A stretch of DNA of 27,910 nucleotides from Acidobacteriota bacterium (GTDB lineage: Bacteria; Acidobacteriota; Terriglobia; Terriglobales; Acidobacteriaceae), in contig JAJZAL010000042.1 of NCBI GenBank assembly GCA_021799405.1, positions 1 to 27,910 of the forward strand. Reading direction: 5' to 3'. The first letter of the stretch is position 1. Each line of letters opens with the position of its first letter. The translations under genes were made by a program, and so were the position numbers. Below are positions 9,398 to 17,448 of the stretch, piece after piece. The notes beneath the pieces are model-generated. The model saw nothing but the letters and a program-made list of their open reading frames with translations, was not told the origin of the DNA and did not search any database.

Positions 9398-10612
9398 ATG
9401 TACCCATCGCGCCGATTCGTCTCTTTCCAGCGCCGACTCCCGCTTGCGGTGCTGGCTCTTTTCGTCATGGCTGTTGCCTTAACGCCGGTTGGACGGTCGC
9501 AAGCCCAGCAGCCCGCCAATTCCCAATCACAGCAGACCGTTCAGACTCCGCCGGCCTCCGGTGGGCCTTCCGGGGACTCCGGCGTGATTGCGTTGCCCAA
9601 GAAGACGCCGGCCGACGTCGCTCCGGTTCCGGCGCCGCCGCGTCCGGAGTTTAAGAATCCGCCGGGGGCAGGGAATTACTCGCTGCAGTTGAACGTCCCC
9701 GAAGTGACACTGGATGTGGGCGTACTGCTTCAAAAGACCGGCCAGTTTGTTCCCGGCCTTCAGCCAGGCAACTTCCGCGTGTTTGAGAACGGGGTGCAGC
9801 AGAAGATCATTGGCTTCAGGCGTATTGAAGCCCCGATCACGGCGCTGCTTTTATGCGAGTTTGCCGCGCACGGCTGGCCTTTCCGATTCGACATGCTGAA
9901 TGCGGCGTGGGCCTTTACCGAGCAACTTCGCCCGCAGGATTATGTGGCGTTGACGACTTTCGATCTGACGCCGCATATCATGGTCGATTTCACGCAGAAC
10001 CATGCGGAGATCCAGCAGGCGATTAACACGCTGGGAATGCAAGCATGGGCTCCCGCCGCATTTTATGAAACGAACATTTTCGATGCGCTTAGCGACGCGC
10101 TGGACCGGCTTTCGCGTATTCCGGGGCAAAAGTACATCATTCTCATTGCATCTGGACACGACTCGATGTCCAAGCTCACTCTTGACCAGATGCTCAAGCG
10201 CGTAAAGGAATCTCGCAATGTCACGATCTACACCATTTCGACGGGTGGGCTTTTGCTCGCGCTGACTGAAGGGCAGCCGGGGATGAGGGGCGGCATGTAC
10301 GACATGACCTATCTCCAGGCCGACAACCAGATGAGAACCTTCGCAAGCTATACGGGAGGCATGAGCTTCTTCCCGCGATTTGCTGGTGAACTGCCCGATG
10401 ATGTCCGGTCCATCAACCAGGCGATCCGGTCCAAGTACGAACTCGTCTACCGGCCGAGCGATGCCAAGCAGGACGGGACATGGCGCAAGCTGCGTGTGGA
10501 ACTGGTGGACGCGGAAGGCAAGCCTTTGCGCTTCCAGGACCAGAAGCATCACCCGCTTAAGTACCAGATCATCGCCCGCGACGGGTATCGCGCCAAGCAG
10601 CAAGTGGAGTAA
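9398..10612 (+). CDS. Secreted VWFA-related (acidobacterial type) protein
   Basis: This 404-residue exported protein has a basic n-region and hydrophobic core (about residues 1-37), then a Pro/Gln-rich linker to about 90. A beta-rich segment follows (VTLDVGVLLQ, then PGNFRVFENGVQQKI), and then a von Willebrand A-like domain (about 147-330). This is the arrangement of the VWFA-related family expanded in Acidobacteria. The first metal-ion motif, usually DxSxS after the first beta-strand, is here CEFAAH (153-158), so metal binding at this site is doubtful. Counterparts of the later positions (ETNIFDAL, ASGHDS) remain. The ATG at 9398 is preferred over an upstream in-frame ATG at 9374 because AGAGG lies 5 nt before it. 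A TACAAT -10-like box lies at 9363-9368. Its function is unknown, perhaps adhesion or envelope interaction. Confidence 0.85.
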   Translation: MYPSRRFVSFQRRLPLAVLALFVMAVALTPVGRSQAQQPANSQSQQTVQTPPASGGPSGDSGVIALPKKTPADVAPVPAPPRPEFKNPPGAGNYSLQLNVPEVTLDVGVLLQKTGQFVPGLQPGNFRVFENGVQQKIIGFRRIEAPITALLLCEFAAHGWPFRFDMLNAAWAFTEQLRPQDYVALTTFDLTPHIMVDFTQNHAEIQQAINTLGMQAWAPAAFYETNIFDALSDALDRLSRIPGQKYIILIASGHDSMSKLTLDQMLKRVKESRNVTIYTISTGGLLLALTEGQPGMRGGMYDMTYLQADNQMRTFASYTGGMSFFPRFAGELPDDVRSINQAIRSKYELVYRPSDAKQDGTWRKLRVELVDAEGKPLRFQDQKHHPLKYQIIARDGYRAKQQVE

Positions 10613-10621
10613 AGGGAAGCA

Positions 10622-10649
10622 CGGCGGCGGTGTTGCAACACCGCCGCCG
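10622..10649. terminator. Perfect 28-bp GC-rich palindrome between converging genes
   Basis: Each arm is 14 nt (CGGCGGCGGTGTTG and its exact reverse complement) with no intervening loop. It sits 10 nt past the stop of the VWFA-like gene and 35 nt before the stop of the converging small membrane-protein gene. The likely role is a bidirectional terminator or transcript-end stabiliser, although neither side has a clear U-tract. Confidence 0.55.
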
Positions 10650-10683
10650 GATATCCTGCGCGGTTCGAGTCCGAAGGCCCGTG

Positions 10684-10965
10684 TTAGTGGACGATGTTGA
10701 GCTGCTCAAGAATGTTCCAGACGTAATAGATGACGACCACTGCTGTCATGGCCAGGACCAGCCATTGTGCGACGTGCAGATAGGGCTCCACCCTGGCTAC
10801 TTTTGAGACAATCACTGCCTGCGCTGCCTTTTCGTGTTCAAACGAATCGTCAAGGAAGATCTGGTCTTCCTCGTCCCGGGTCAGGCTCGAGCGATAGATA
10901 TACAGCCCAGCCGCAATTACGACCAAAGAGCTCCATACGACCCACATGATCGGCATGAACCCCAT
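10684..10965 (-). CDS. Small two-helix membrane protein, unknown function
   Basis: The product is 93 residues with two predicted membrane helices (about residues 5-24 and 66-86). They are separated by a hydrophilic, acidic stretch (RDEEDQIFLDDSFEHEKAAQ), so both termini should lie on the same side of the membrane. A strong GGAGGA ribosome-binding site lies upstream of the ATG at 10965, which supports a real gene despite the small size. I do not recognise a named family. It stands alone, divergent from the Fe-S carrier gene and convergent with the VWFA-like gene. Confidence 0.78.
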   Translation of the reverse strand: MGFMPIMWVVWSSLVVIAAGLYIYRSSLTRDEEDQIFLDDSFEHEKAAQAVIVSKVARVEPYLHVAQWLVLAMTAVVVIYYVWNILEQLNIVH

Positions 10966-11312
10966 ACTCGTCCTCCTCCAAATTCATTCCGTCCCCTCAC
11001 CGGCGGGGTCCGTGCAGAAATTGCGGCCTCGAAGGTGGAGGGCCTTTTGGTTGACAATCATAGCCCGGAATTGGTACTCGCGCCGCGAATTATTTTTTGG
11101 GCGCATTTTTCTGGTTCAGGTGGCCCGGAGTTGGGGGGTGGGACGCGGGTCTATTGCCTGATAGACAAGGGTTTTCCAGAGGGGCCGGATTTTCGCGACT
11201 TTCTGTCTGCGGATGCATCCAAGTAGGAGGAAAGCCGGCATCGGGCTTGTATCCTCGCCCGGTGAACGGTAAAGTACAGAGAAGGGTTATACCTTCACTC
11301 TCGGGAGAAACT
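10966..11312. other. Divergent intergenic region with a possible plus-strand promoter
   Basis: No gene is supported; the long open frame running into the Fe-S carrier gene is only an upstream extension. On the plus strand a perfect TTGACA (11051-11056) is followed after 18 bp by TGG-TACTCG, an extended -10-like box (11075-11080). This would give a leader of about 225 nt for the downstream gene. A TTATAC box at 11287-11292 lacks a partner -35. Confidence 0.35.
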
Positions 11313-11684
11313 ATGGCTACAGCAACTGCTACATCCGCCCAGGAAACGACCAAGAAGACGCCTCTTACCCTGACTCCGCAGGCGATTGCAAAAGTGCGTG
11401 AGATCATGGCTACCCAGGATCCGCTGCCGGCAGGGCTGCGCATTGGCGTGGTGGGCGGGGGCTGCTCCGGCTTTCAATATTCCATGGCTTTCGAGAACCA
11501 GAGCGGCATGATGGACAAGGTCTTCACGTTCGACGACCTGAAGGTCTTCGTGGATGCTACCTCGTTGATGTACCTGAACGGCTGCACAGTGGATTATGTG
11601 GAGACATTGGAAGCGGCTGGCTTCAAGTTTGACAATCCCCAGGTGAAGAGCACCTGCGGATGCGGCTCATCCTTCAATGTCTAA
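11313..11684 (+). CDS. IscA/ErpA-type iron-sulfur cluster carrier (HesB family)
   Basis: This 123-residue A-type carrier protein passes Fe-S clusters from the scaffold to apo-enzymes in the cytosol. The three conserved ligand cysteines are visible: Cys51 in GGGCSGF, and Cys115 and Cys117 in the C-terminal CGCGSSF. Cys91 is extra. A Thr/Ala-rich tail of about 15 residues precedes the conserved domain. The ATG at 11313 has GGGAGA 4 nt upstream; the open frame continues upstream but that part has no family resemblance. The sequence alone does not separate ErpA from IscA or SufA, and no isc or suf neighbours are present. The gene is monocistronic and followed by a hairpin terminator. Confidence 0.92.
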   Translation: MATATATSAQETTKKTPLTLTPQAIAKVREIMATQDPLPAGLRIGVVGGGCSGFQYSMAFENQSGMMDKVFTFDDLKVFVDATSLMYLNGCTVDYVETLEAAGFKFDNPQVKSTCGCGSSFNV

Positions 11685-11726
11685 TTGCTGACAACAGCGC
11701 GCTGATCTGCCTTGGGTTCCCTCGCA

Positions 11727-11761
11727 AACAGGCCCGCCCCCACGCCGGGGACGGGCCTGTT
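11727..11761. terminator. Hairpin terminator between converging genes
   Basis: A 10-bp perfect stem (AACAGGCCCG/CGGGCCTGTT) encloses a further CCCC/GGGG pairing. It lies 42 nt past the Fe-S carrier stop and 43 nt past the converging pseudopilin stop. It is probably a bidirectional terminator with a short T run. Confidence 0.65.
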
Positions 11762-11804
11762 GCCGTTGTGGCCTCTTCGCGGCATGGAAGATACAGCGTA
11801 CCCG

Positions 11805-12818
11805 TTACTGTTGCGGAGCGGGTGACATGGGTGAAGAGGACGAACCGTTGCCCGAGCCGGTTCCAGGGCTTGAACTAAACGGCGAACTTGAGCCAAACGG
11901 CGAACTTGAACCGGAAGGTGCACCAGAACCGGAAGGCGAGCTTGAACCAAACGGGGAACTGCCCACAGGACTTGAGGTGCTGCTGGCGGGCTGGCCAATT
12001 GCGCCGGAATTTCCGCCGGTCATGGTCTGATCGGCAAGGGGATCGTAGACAAACTCCCACTGGTTATAATGGTCTTTCTTCTTGTAGATCATGATGGACT
12101 GCTTGGGGCTGCCGGGCTCGAAGCCAATAATGCCCCCGCCGCCGAAAGTCTGGCCGCTCAGTCCACTCCCCGATCCGCTATTGGATCCGCTACCGGCTCC
12201 CGGGGCGGAACTGCTGCCGGTTGATGTGCCGCTTGTCCCGCTCATGGGGCTGCTCATCGGGCTGCTAGCCCCGCTCATGGGACTGGAGGAACTGTCTCCC
12301 ATTCCGCCCGGAGCGGCCGGAGCCCCCGGCCCGGTTCCTGAGCCGCCCGAGTCAAAGAGCGAACCGCTTCCCATCGGGGATGCGCCTTGTACGCCGTTTC
12401 CGCCGCTGGGGCCTGTTCCCGCCACCGTCGTGGCGCTGCCCGCCAACGGCTGCCCGAAGAAGCCCATCGCCGTGGGCGTCTTATTCTGACCGAAGAGAAT
12501 GGGCTTCCAGTCGGCCTTGCCGGTGATCGGGTCCTTGTACTTCTGACGCAGAAATCGAATTTCGTTTGTCTTTACCAGCGCGTCGAGATTGGGCGGATAG
12601 GCCTGGAACTGCCTGTAATAGAGCTGGATGGCGCGTTCGTATTGCTTGCCGCGCTCCATGGTTTCCCGTTCGCGGTCGAGTTGGATCTGCTTGGCGACGC
12701 GGGGTGCGGCAACCGAGATCGCCAGCGTAAAGAGCAGTAGAAGGAAAATCGCCGCCAGCAGGATGAAGCCCTCTTCAGATGGGGGCGGCTGGCGGCGGGT
12801 TGGATTGGATGTCATCAT
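11805..12818 (-). CDS. GspG-like pseudopilin with Ser/Gly-rich tail, lacking Glu5
   Basis: This 337-residue pilin-like protein is the last gene of the pilus/secretion operon. A short leader (residues 1-17) ends in EEG, followed by a hydrophobic helix FILLAAIFLLLLFTLAISV, the layout of a prepilin peptidase substrate. Position +5 of the mature protein is Ala instead of the usual Glu. Residues 60-110 (YYRQFQAYPPNLDALV, YKDPITGKADW) resemble the GspG pseudopilin core. The rest is mostly Ser/Gly/Pro low complexity, interrupted near 230-265 by a structured-looking segment (MIYKKKDHYNQWEFVYDP). The ATG at 12818 and the next codon (also ATG) are both possible; the ribosome-binding site is weak. Lack of Glu5 is known for the tip pseudopilin GspK, so a tip role is possible. 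Confidence 0.85.
   Translation of the reverse strand: MMTSNPTRRQPPPSEEGFILLAAIFLLLLFTLAISVAAPRVAKQIQLDRERETMERGKQYERAIQLYYRQFQAYPPNLDALVKTNEIRFLRQKYKDPITGKADWKPILFGQNKTPTAMGFFGQPLAGSATTVAGTGPSGGNGVQGASPMGSGSLFDSGGSGTGPGAPAAPGGMGDSSSSPMSGASSPMSSPMSGTSGTSTGSSSAPGAGSGSNSGSGSGLSGQTFGGGGIIGFEPGSPKQSIMIYKKKDHYNQWEFVYDPLADQTMTGGNSGAIGQPASSTSSPVGSSPFGSSSPSGSGAPSGSSSPFGSSSPFSSSPGTGSGNGSSSSPMSPAPQQ
11869..11958. repeat. Five imperfect 18-bp tandem repeats inside the pseudopilin gene
   Basis: On the plus strand five consecutive 18-bp units vary around CTTGAACCAAACGGCGAA. Read on the coding (minus) strand they encode hexapeptides close to SSPFGS in the C-terminal tail. The frame is preserved, so unit loss or gain would change tail length without breaking the gene. 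Confidence 0.8.
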
Positions 12819-12831
12819 CTCGTAAGCCGGT

Positions 12832-13428
12832 TCAGAATCCCGTTACAGTCAGAACTTGCTTGTTGTTGTAGCCCAGGTCGGTGATGTCGACGCTTTGGGG
12901 ACGGATCAGGCCCACTTTATAACGATGGTCGACGATCTGACCTGTCTTGGCCATGAAGATGTCATCTCCATGGACGAAGAAGGCTTCGAGTGATCTATCG
13001 CTTGACTCGGTATAGCCGAAATATTTCAGGTCAATGGGCGGCGGCTTGGGCGGGCCGGGCGGAGGCGCGGGCGTAATCACTGCCGGACCGCTGGCCCGGG
13101 CGCTCTTGATCGGCTTTTCCATCTGCACGGGTGCTGAATCGGCCGAGAAGATGTTCCGGCCCGTCCCGGTGTATACCACGTCTTCACTTTCGGCGAGCTT
13201 GTCAAAATGCAGGGTGGGATCGATGCTGGCGTTGCTGAGCTTTTGCGCCTCTTGTCCGTTCGCTGATGCGGTTCCAGTCTGCGTGCTCTCATTTGCCGGC
13301 GGCCGGCGTGCCGGCACAGACGGCCCCACGATCGTCTGGTAAAGCTGCCAGCCTCCGTAGCCGAAGATAAACGAGAACAGCACAATCACTGCGTAAACCT
13401 GGCGTTTGTTTTCCGTACCCAGACGCAT
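12832..13428 (-). CDS. PilP-like pilus assembly/secretion protein
   Basis: The product is 198 residues with one N-terminal membrane helix (about residues 11-30), a Pro/Ser/Ala-rich linker, and a C-terminal beta-rich domain (about 130-198, LKYFGYTESSDRSLEAFF onward) that matches the general pattern of PilP or GspC. These periplasmic proteins connect the PilN/PilO inner-membrane platform to the outer-membrane secretin. Assignment relies partly on position after pilO. The start is uncertain: the ATG at 13428 lies 16 nt from GGAGG, while a GTG at 13434 lies 10 nt from it and is better placed. Either start falls just after the pilO stop. The long open frame upstream overlaps pilO and is not used. 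Confidence 0.75.
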   Translation of the reverse strand: MRLGTENKRQVYAVIVLFSFIFGYGGWQLYQTIVGPSVPARRPPANESTQTGTASANGQEAQKLSNASIDPTLHFDKLAESEDVVYTGTGRNIFSADSAPVQMEKPIKSARASGPAVITPAPPPGPPKPPPIDLKYFGYTESSDRSLEAFFVHGDDIFMAKTGQIVDHRYKVGLIRPQSVDITDLGYNNKQVLTVTGF

Positions 13429-13436
13429 TGCCACGG

Positions 13437-14081
13437 CTACTGGCCCTCCTTGGCGTTGGCGCTGGATGCGAGTGGAGGCACATCCTCCTCTCGAACCGTC
13501 GGCAAACCGCTTGCCGCGGCGGCTTCCGGCCGCAGCCATGTGGAGATACGAATGCGGAGATTCACCTGTCCGCTTCGCTGGCCCGTCAAGGCCATCGCCC
13601 GGATGATAAAGAACATCGGGTCGCGCTCGATGCTGTTGATAAAACGCATGACCGCGGGATAGTCGCCGCTGATGCCCGCCTCCATGGAGATCTCAGTCAG
13701 ATCCGCGCCCGGAGGCCGTTGTGTGTACTGAATCCGGGAGAGCCTTACTCCGGACTTTACTTGCAAATCGCCGATGCGGGTCGCGACCGAGGAGTAGTTG
13801 GGAGGAATTCGCCTTTCGTAGAAGTCCTTTAACTCCTCGCGGGTTTTTTCGACGCGTTTGTCCAGTCCGCGCAGGGGCGCGGTTTCAAGCCGTAGCGCCT
13901 TCAACTCGACCTGTTTGTTGGCCAGTACGTCAACGGAGTGGCTGTCCGTCGCCGTCCAATCCATTCCCAGCCGGATTCCCAGCCACAGAACCAGCAGAAC
14001 GAGTACGGAGAGCGCCGCATAGTGCCACGTCAGAGGCGAGCGCAGGCGCTCACGCCACACGGAGGGTGCGCCATTTTTCAT
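13437..14081 (-). CDS. pilO: PilO-like inner-membrane assembly protein
   Basis: This 214-residue bitopic membrane protein has a short cytoplasmic N-terminus, one membrane helix (about residues 20-40), a periplasmic coiled coil (about 50-95) and a ferredoxin-like domain (about 105-185) typical of PilO/GspM. In the family it pairs with PilN to form the periplasmic part of the alignment complex. Its ATG overlaps the pilN stop as ATGA, implying translational coupling and a fixed ratio to PilN. The Ala/Ser-rich C-terminus is probably disordered. Confidence 0.86.
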   Translation of the reverse strand: MKNGAPSVWRERLRSPLTWHYAALSVLVLLVLWLGIRLGMDWTATDSHSVDVLANKQVELKALRLETAPLRGLDKRVEKTREELKDFYERRIPPNYSSVATRIGDLQVKSGVRLSRIQYTQRPPGADLTEISMEAGISGDYPAVMRFINSIERDPMFFIIRAMALTGQRSGQVNLRIRISTWLRPEAAAASGLPTVREEDVPPLASSANAKEGQ

Positions 14082-14905
14082 CGCGAACCTCCGGTTGCCG
14101 CGCCAGGGGCGGGGCTGGGCTTTGGCTGGAGAGGCGTCCGCCGGGGCAAGACCTTGTACGGGCGACGGCCATGCGACTGACCGGTCTGAGGAATCGTACG
14201 GCGGCCAGCCGCGCGAATCTCAGAGTTCCCGCGCACTGATGCTTTTGCCTCATCCGGGGAGTTCTTGCCGCTGGTTTCTGCTGTCTTGCCGGCTTTTGAA
14301 TTCACCTGCGAAGGCGGATTGTAGTCGGCTAGGATGTCGAGATTGAAACGGTTCGATGCGCTGACCGGCTCCAGGTGGGCATTCGGCCCCTCGCCGCTTT
14401 CGACCGAGGATTCTCCTACAATGCGGGGCAACAGAAAGCGGTTGGAGTGTTCCAGGTTGCTTACCAGTTCCACTGCCTTGTCCCGTGGACCAACCACGCG
14501 CAGATGCAGCGTGATATGGCCATCCTTGTCCCGGATGGGCTCAAGAGTGGAAACCTGAACTCCGCCGGGCAGCACGGTCTCCAGGTTCTCCATGGCCAGC
14601 GTCCATGAGAAGGCCTTTTCGTCGAAGAGCTGATTCAATGCCTGTACCTGTGCCAGCAGCTTGGCGTTGGCCGGTTTGCGCATCATTGTCTTGTAGGTCT
14701 GCTGTTCCCGTGTAATGAGGGCAATGTCTCCATCGAGCGAGTGGGCGCGCGCGCGGGCCACGTCCGCTTTCTTGTGCATCGAGTGCAGGCCCTGCGCCAG
14801 GCAGGCGGCGATGACGACCAGCACAGCCATGGCAATGCGCAGACGCTTCTTCGCAGGACCCAGGTCGGCGAAGGGGCGGGTGGCGAGGTTGAGAGTAATA
14901 CGCAT
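14078..14905 (-). CDS. pilN: PilN-like inner-membrane assembly protein with basic tail
   Basis: This 275-residue bitopic protein starts with MRITLNLATRPF, which resembles the PilN N-terminal strand that binds PilM. A membrane helix (about 24-42), a coiled coil and a ferredoxin-like domain (about 95-200) follow. Residues from about 200 onward form a Lys/Arg/Pro-rich low-complexity tail of some 75 residues, longer than usual. Because the frame ends in the ATGA overlap with pilO, the tail is probably real and not a sequencing frameshift. GAGG lies 6 nt before the ATG, and the gene starts 3 nt after the pilM stop. Confidence 0.86.
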   Translation of the reverse strand: MRITLNLATRPFADLGPAKKRLRIAMAVLVVIAACLAQGLHSMHKKADVARARAHSLDGDIALITREQQTYKTMMRKPANAKLLAQVQALNQLFDEKAFSWTLAMENLETVLPGGVQVSTLEPIRDKDGHITLHLRVVGPRDKAVELVSNLEHSNRFLLPRIVGESSVESGEGPNAHLEPVSASNRFNLDILADYNPPSQVNSKAGKTAETSGKNSPDEAKASVRGNSEIRAAGRRTIPQTGQSHGRRPYKVLPRRTPLQPKPSPAPGAATGGSR

Positions 14906-14908
14906 GGC

Positions 14909-15814
14909 CTACCTCACCCCTGCCAGCGCGCCGGTTACGCCGGCAACGCTTGCCGGCCATGCAGCATTGCCGGGCTGGTCTACGAGTTGCACGACAGTCA
15001 ATTCGCGGTCGTCAATCCATTGCGAAAACTCCCGGGCATCGTGAGCGCCGGCGTAGTGTAAAACACTTGGGGGAAACTGTAGCTTATCTTCAAAGTACGC
15101 CGCTGCCACGGCGATGCTTCGCTGGATCTCGGAGATGCGCTGATTGCGATCCGCGGGCAACTCCAGGATGCGGTGGAGCAAAAGATCCTGCCCGCTCGTG
15201 ATGGAAGTCGTCAGAGCCGTGCCGCTCAGGTTGGCGGTCAAAACTGCTTCGCTGGAATCGACTGTTTCCAGAGCCGCCAGGCTGGAAGGCAGTACTGCCC
15301 CCGGTTCGTAGCCGGCCGAGCGCGCCGCGCCTTCATACTCGGCCAGGATGGGCCCCGGCATGACAGTGACGAGCACTCGGCACTCGGTCTTGTTCTGGGC
15401 CAGAATCTGGTAACTGATGCCGGCGTGCTCCGTGTCAAAAGGCACCATCTTCCGCAAGCGGAAACGCAGCATGGACTGGGCCTCCGCCGACCGGGAGGGC
15501 AGGGAATCAAAGTCCAGCATAAACACCCGCGCCACCGTATCGGGCAGAATTACGGTTACAGCACGGGTTCGCGGCGAAACATCGCCGAGAGCCTTGCGGA
15601 TGGCCTTTACGACCTCTTCCTGCATTCTCAGGTTGGGTTCGCCGATTCCGGCGACGAGCGCGCCCGCTGGCAGGGGCACAAACGCGTACTCCGGCGCATG
15701 TCCAGCCCTCGGCAGCGCCGCAGCCAGCACGCCTTCCGGCGCAAGCTCCACCGCCGCAGGCGGCCGCCCGCCGGTCTGAGAGCCGATCTTGATTTTGACC
15801 AGGATCGATTTCAC
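14909..15814 (-). CDS. pilM: PilM-like actin-fold assembly protein
   Basis: This 301-residue cytosolic protein fits PilM (GspL cytoplasmic-domain family), an actin-like ATPase-fold protein that binds the N-terminus of PilN and links it to the motor. Segments such as VTVILPDTVARVFMLDFD, the MLRFRLRKMVPFD region and a long C-terminal domain match the general pattern, but the nucleotide-binding motifs are weak. The start is GTG at 15814, overlapping the stop of the upstream ATPase gene as TAGTG, which supports coupled translation. Conservation is lower than for the ATPase and platform genes, so the name relies partly on order. Confidence 0.8.
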   Translation of the reverse strand: MKSILVKIKIGSQTGGRPPAAVELAPEGVLAAALPRAGHAPEYAFVPLPAGALVAGIGEPNLRMQEEVVKAIRKALGDVSPRTRAVTVILPDTVARVFMLDFDSLPSRSAEAQSMLRFRLRKMVPFDTEHAGISYQILAQNKTECRVLVTVMPGPILAEYEGAARSAGYEPGAVLPSSLAALETVDSSEAVLTANLSGTALTTSITSGQDLLLHRILELPADRNQRISEIQRSIAVAAAYFEDKLQFPPSVLHYAGAHDAREFSQWIDDRELTVVQLVDQPGNAAWPASVAGVTGALAGVR

Positions 15815-17442
15815 TATCTCGATGCCTCGATAAACGTGACCTTGTTGATCTCTTTGAGCGTCGTCAAGCCGCGGCGGACGCGCTCAAGCGCCGACTCGCG
15901 CAGAAAAGTCATGCCCTCTTTCTGGGCCAGCTTTCGCACTTCGGATGTCGGCTTCTTTTCCAGAATCAGTTCGCGGATGGGATCGGTCAAATCCAGCAAT
16001 TCATGGATGGCCGTCCGGCCGCGGTACCCGGTGCCGCCACACTCCATGCAACCGGCGCCTTCACGGAATCCAAAGCCCTGCCATTCGGCCGGATCCAGGC
16101 CGCTGGCCACCAGCACGTCATCGTTGTAGTAGACGGTGTGCGGGCAGTAATCGCAGATAGTGCGCACCAGCCGCTGTGCCAGAATGCAATTCAGCGCGGA
16201 GACAAAGTTGTAGGCCTCCACGCCCATATTCAGGAAGCGGCCCAGCACGTCCACCACGTTGTTGGCGTGGACAGTGGTAAAGACGAGGTGACCGGTGAGC
16301 GCCGAATTAATTGCGATCTGCGCTGTCTCCTGGTCGCGAATCTCGCCCACCAGAATCTTGTCGGGATCGTGGCGCAGAATCGAGCGGAGCCCGCGCGCGA
16401 AGGTCAGGCCCTTCTTTTCGTTCACAGGAATCTGCGTGATACCGCGGATCTGGTACTCGACCGGATCTTCGATGGTGATGATCTTGTCTTCGTCGCTCTT
16501 GATCTCGTTCAGAGCGGCATAAAGCGTAGTGGTCTTGCCGGAGCCGGTGGGCCCGGTGACGAGCACCATGCCGTAAGGTTCGCGAATGTAGCGGCGGAAG
16601 CGGCGCAGATCCTCCTCGGCAAAACCGACGACATCCAGATTCAGGTTCTTGAATTTCTCACTCATCGACTCCTTGTCCAGCACGCGGAGCACAGCGTTTT
16701 CGCCATGCACCGTCGGCATGATGGAGACGCGGAAGTCAATCAGGCGGCCCTTGTAGCGCACCCTGAACCGGCCGTCCTGCGGCACTCTGCGCTCTGCGAT
16801 GTCCAGCTCGCTCATAATCTTGATGCGGCTCAGGATCGTCGAATGGTGCTCGCGCGCGATGGGGGCCATGGCCATCTGCAGCACGCCGTCGATGCGATAC
16901 TTCACCACCACCGAGTCATCCATGGTTTCGATGTGGATGTCCGATGCGCGGCGCTCCAGCGCGGTGAAGATGGTCGTATCCACCAGCCGGATAATGGGGC
17001 TGATGTCTTCTTCGCTGGTCAGCTTCTCGATCGAGATGTTTTCTTCGGAGTTGTCTTCGCCGGTGAGAACATCGAAGGTCAGTCCTTCGCTGGCCTCATC
17101 GAGCACGCGCTGCGACTGCTCGGTTTTTTTCAGCAGGTCAGTGATCTGCGAAAGCGTGGCCACGCGCGCGATGATGCGGTGCCCGAGCAGGCCGGAGATC
17201 TCATCAAGCACCATCAATTGCGACGGGTCGGAAACCGCGATCACCATGGCGTCGTGCTGCTGCTCGATGGGTACAAAGTTGTAGCGGAACATCAGCTCCA
17301 CGGGCACGGTGCGCAGCAGGTCGTGCTGGATCTTGAAGTTTTTCAGATCCACGAACTCCGCGCGATAGCGGCGCGCCAGATCCTCGGCCCGCGCCCGTTC
17401 GTCCTGTTCTACCGGCAGTGTCAGTACACTTGCGTCGGCCAT
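15814..17442 (-). CDS. pilB: PilB/GspE-type assembly ATPase
   Basis: This 542-residue hexameric motor ATPase powers pilin polymerisation or type II secretion from the cytosolic face of the inner membrane. It carries an N-terminal T2SSE_N-like domain (about residues 20-110), the N2 domain (from about 145), Walker A GPTGSGKTTT (297-306), an Asp-box region (IITIEDPVEY), Walker B ILVGEIRD (363-370), a His box (GHLVFTTVHA), and a zinc-binding four-Cys set (430, 433, 465, 468). All key residues are present, so it should be active. AGGAGG lies 11 nt before the ATG and the upstream platform gene ends 6 nt away. Whether it serves a pilus (PilB) or a secretion system (GspE) cannot be fixed; PilM/N/O neighbours favour the pilus name. 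Confidence 0.95.
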   Translation of the reverse strand: MADASVLTLPVEQDERARAEDLARRYRAEFVDLKNFKIQHDLLRTVPVELMFRYNFVPIEQQHDAMVIAVSDPSQLMVLDEISGLLGHRIIARVATLSQITDLLKKTEQSQRVLDEASEGLTFDVLTGEDNSEENISIEKLTSEEDISPIIRLVDTTIFTALERRASDIHIETMDDSVVVKYRIDGVLQMAMAPIAREHHSTILSRIKIMSELDIAERRVPQDGRFRVRYKGRLIDFRVSIMPTVHGENAVLRVLDKESMSEKFKNLNLDVVGFAEEDLRRFRRYIREPYGMVLVTGPTGSGKTTTLYAALNEIKSDEDKIITIEDPVEYQIRGITQIPVNEKKGLTFARGLRSILRHDPDKILVGEIRDQETAQIAINSALTGHLVFTTVHANNVVDVLGRFLNMGVEAYNFVSALNCILAQRLVRTICDYCPHTVYYNDDVLVASGLDPAEWQGFGFREGAGCMECGGTGYRGRTAIHELLDLTDPIRELILEKKPTSEVRKLAQKEGMTFLRESALERVRRGLTTLKEINKVTFIEASR

Positions 17443-17448
17443 GAAGGA

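Noticed and set aside
10662..10672. A T-loop-like motif GGTTCGAGTCC
   Set aside because: Only three of five T-stem pairs can form, and no acceptor or anticodon arm is present upstream.
11097..11312. In-frame N-terminal extension of the Fe-S carrier
   Set aside because: It has no similarity to A-type carriers, while the ATG at 11313 has a well-placed ribosome-binding site and gives the usual protein length.
11821..12489. Plus-strand open frames with acidic Pro/Glu repeats opposite the pseudopilin tail
   Set aside because: They are the complement of the Ser/Gly-rich coding repeats and have no supported start or conserved domain.
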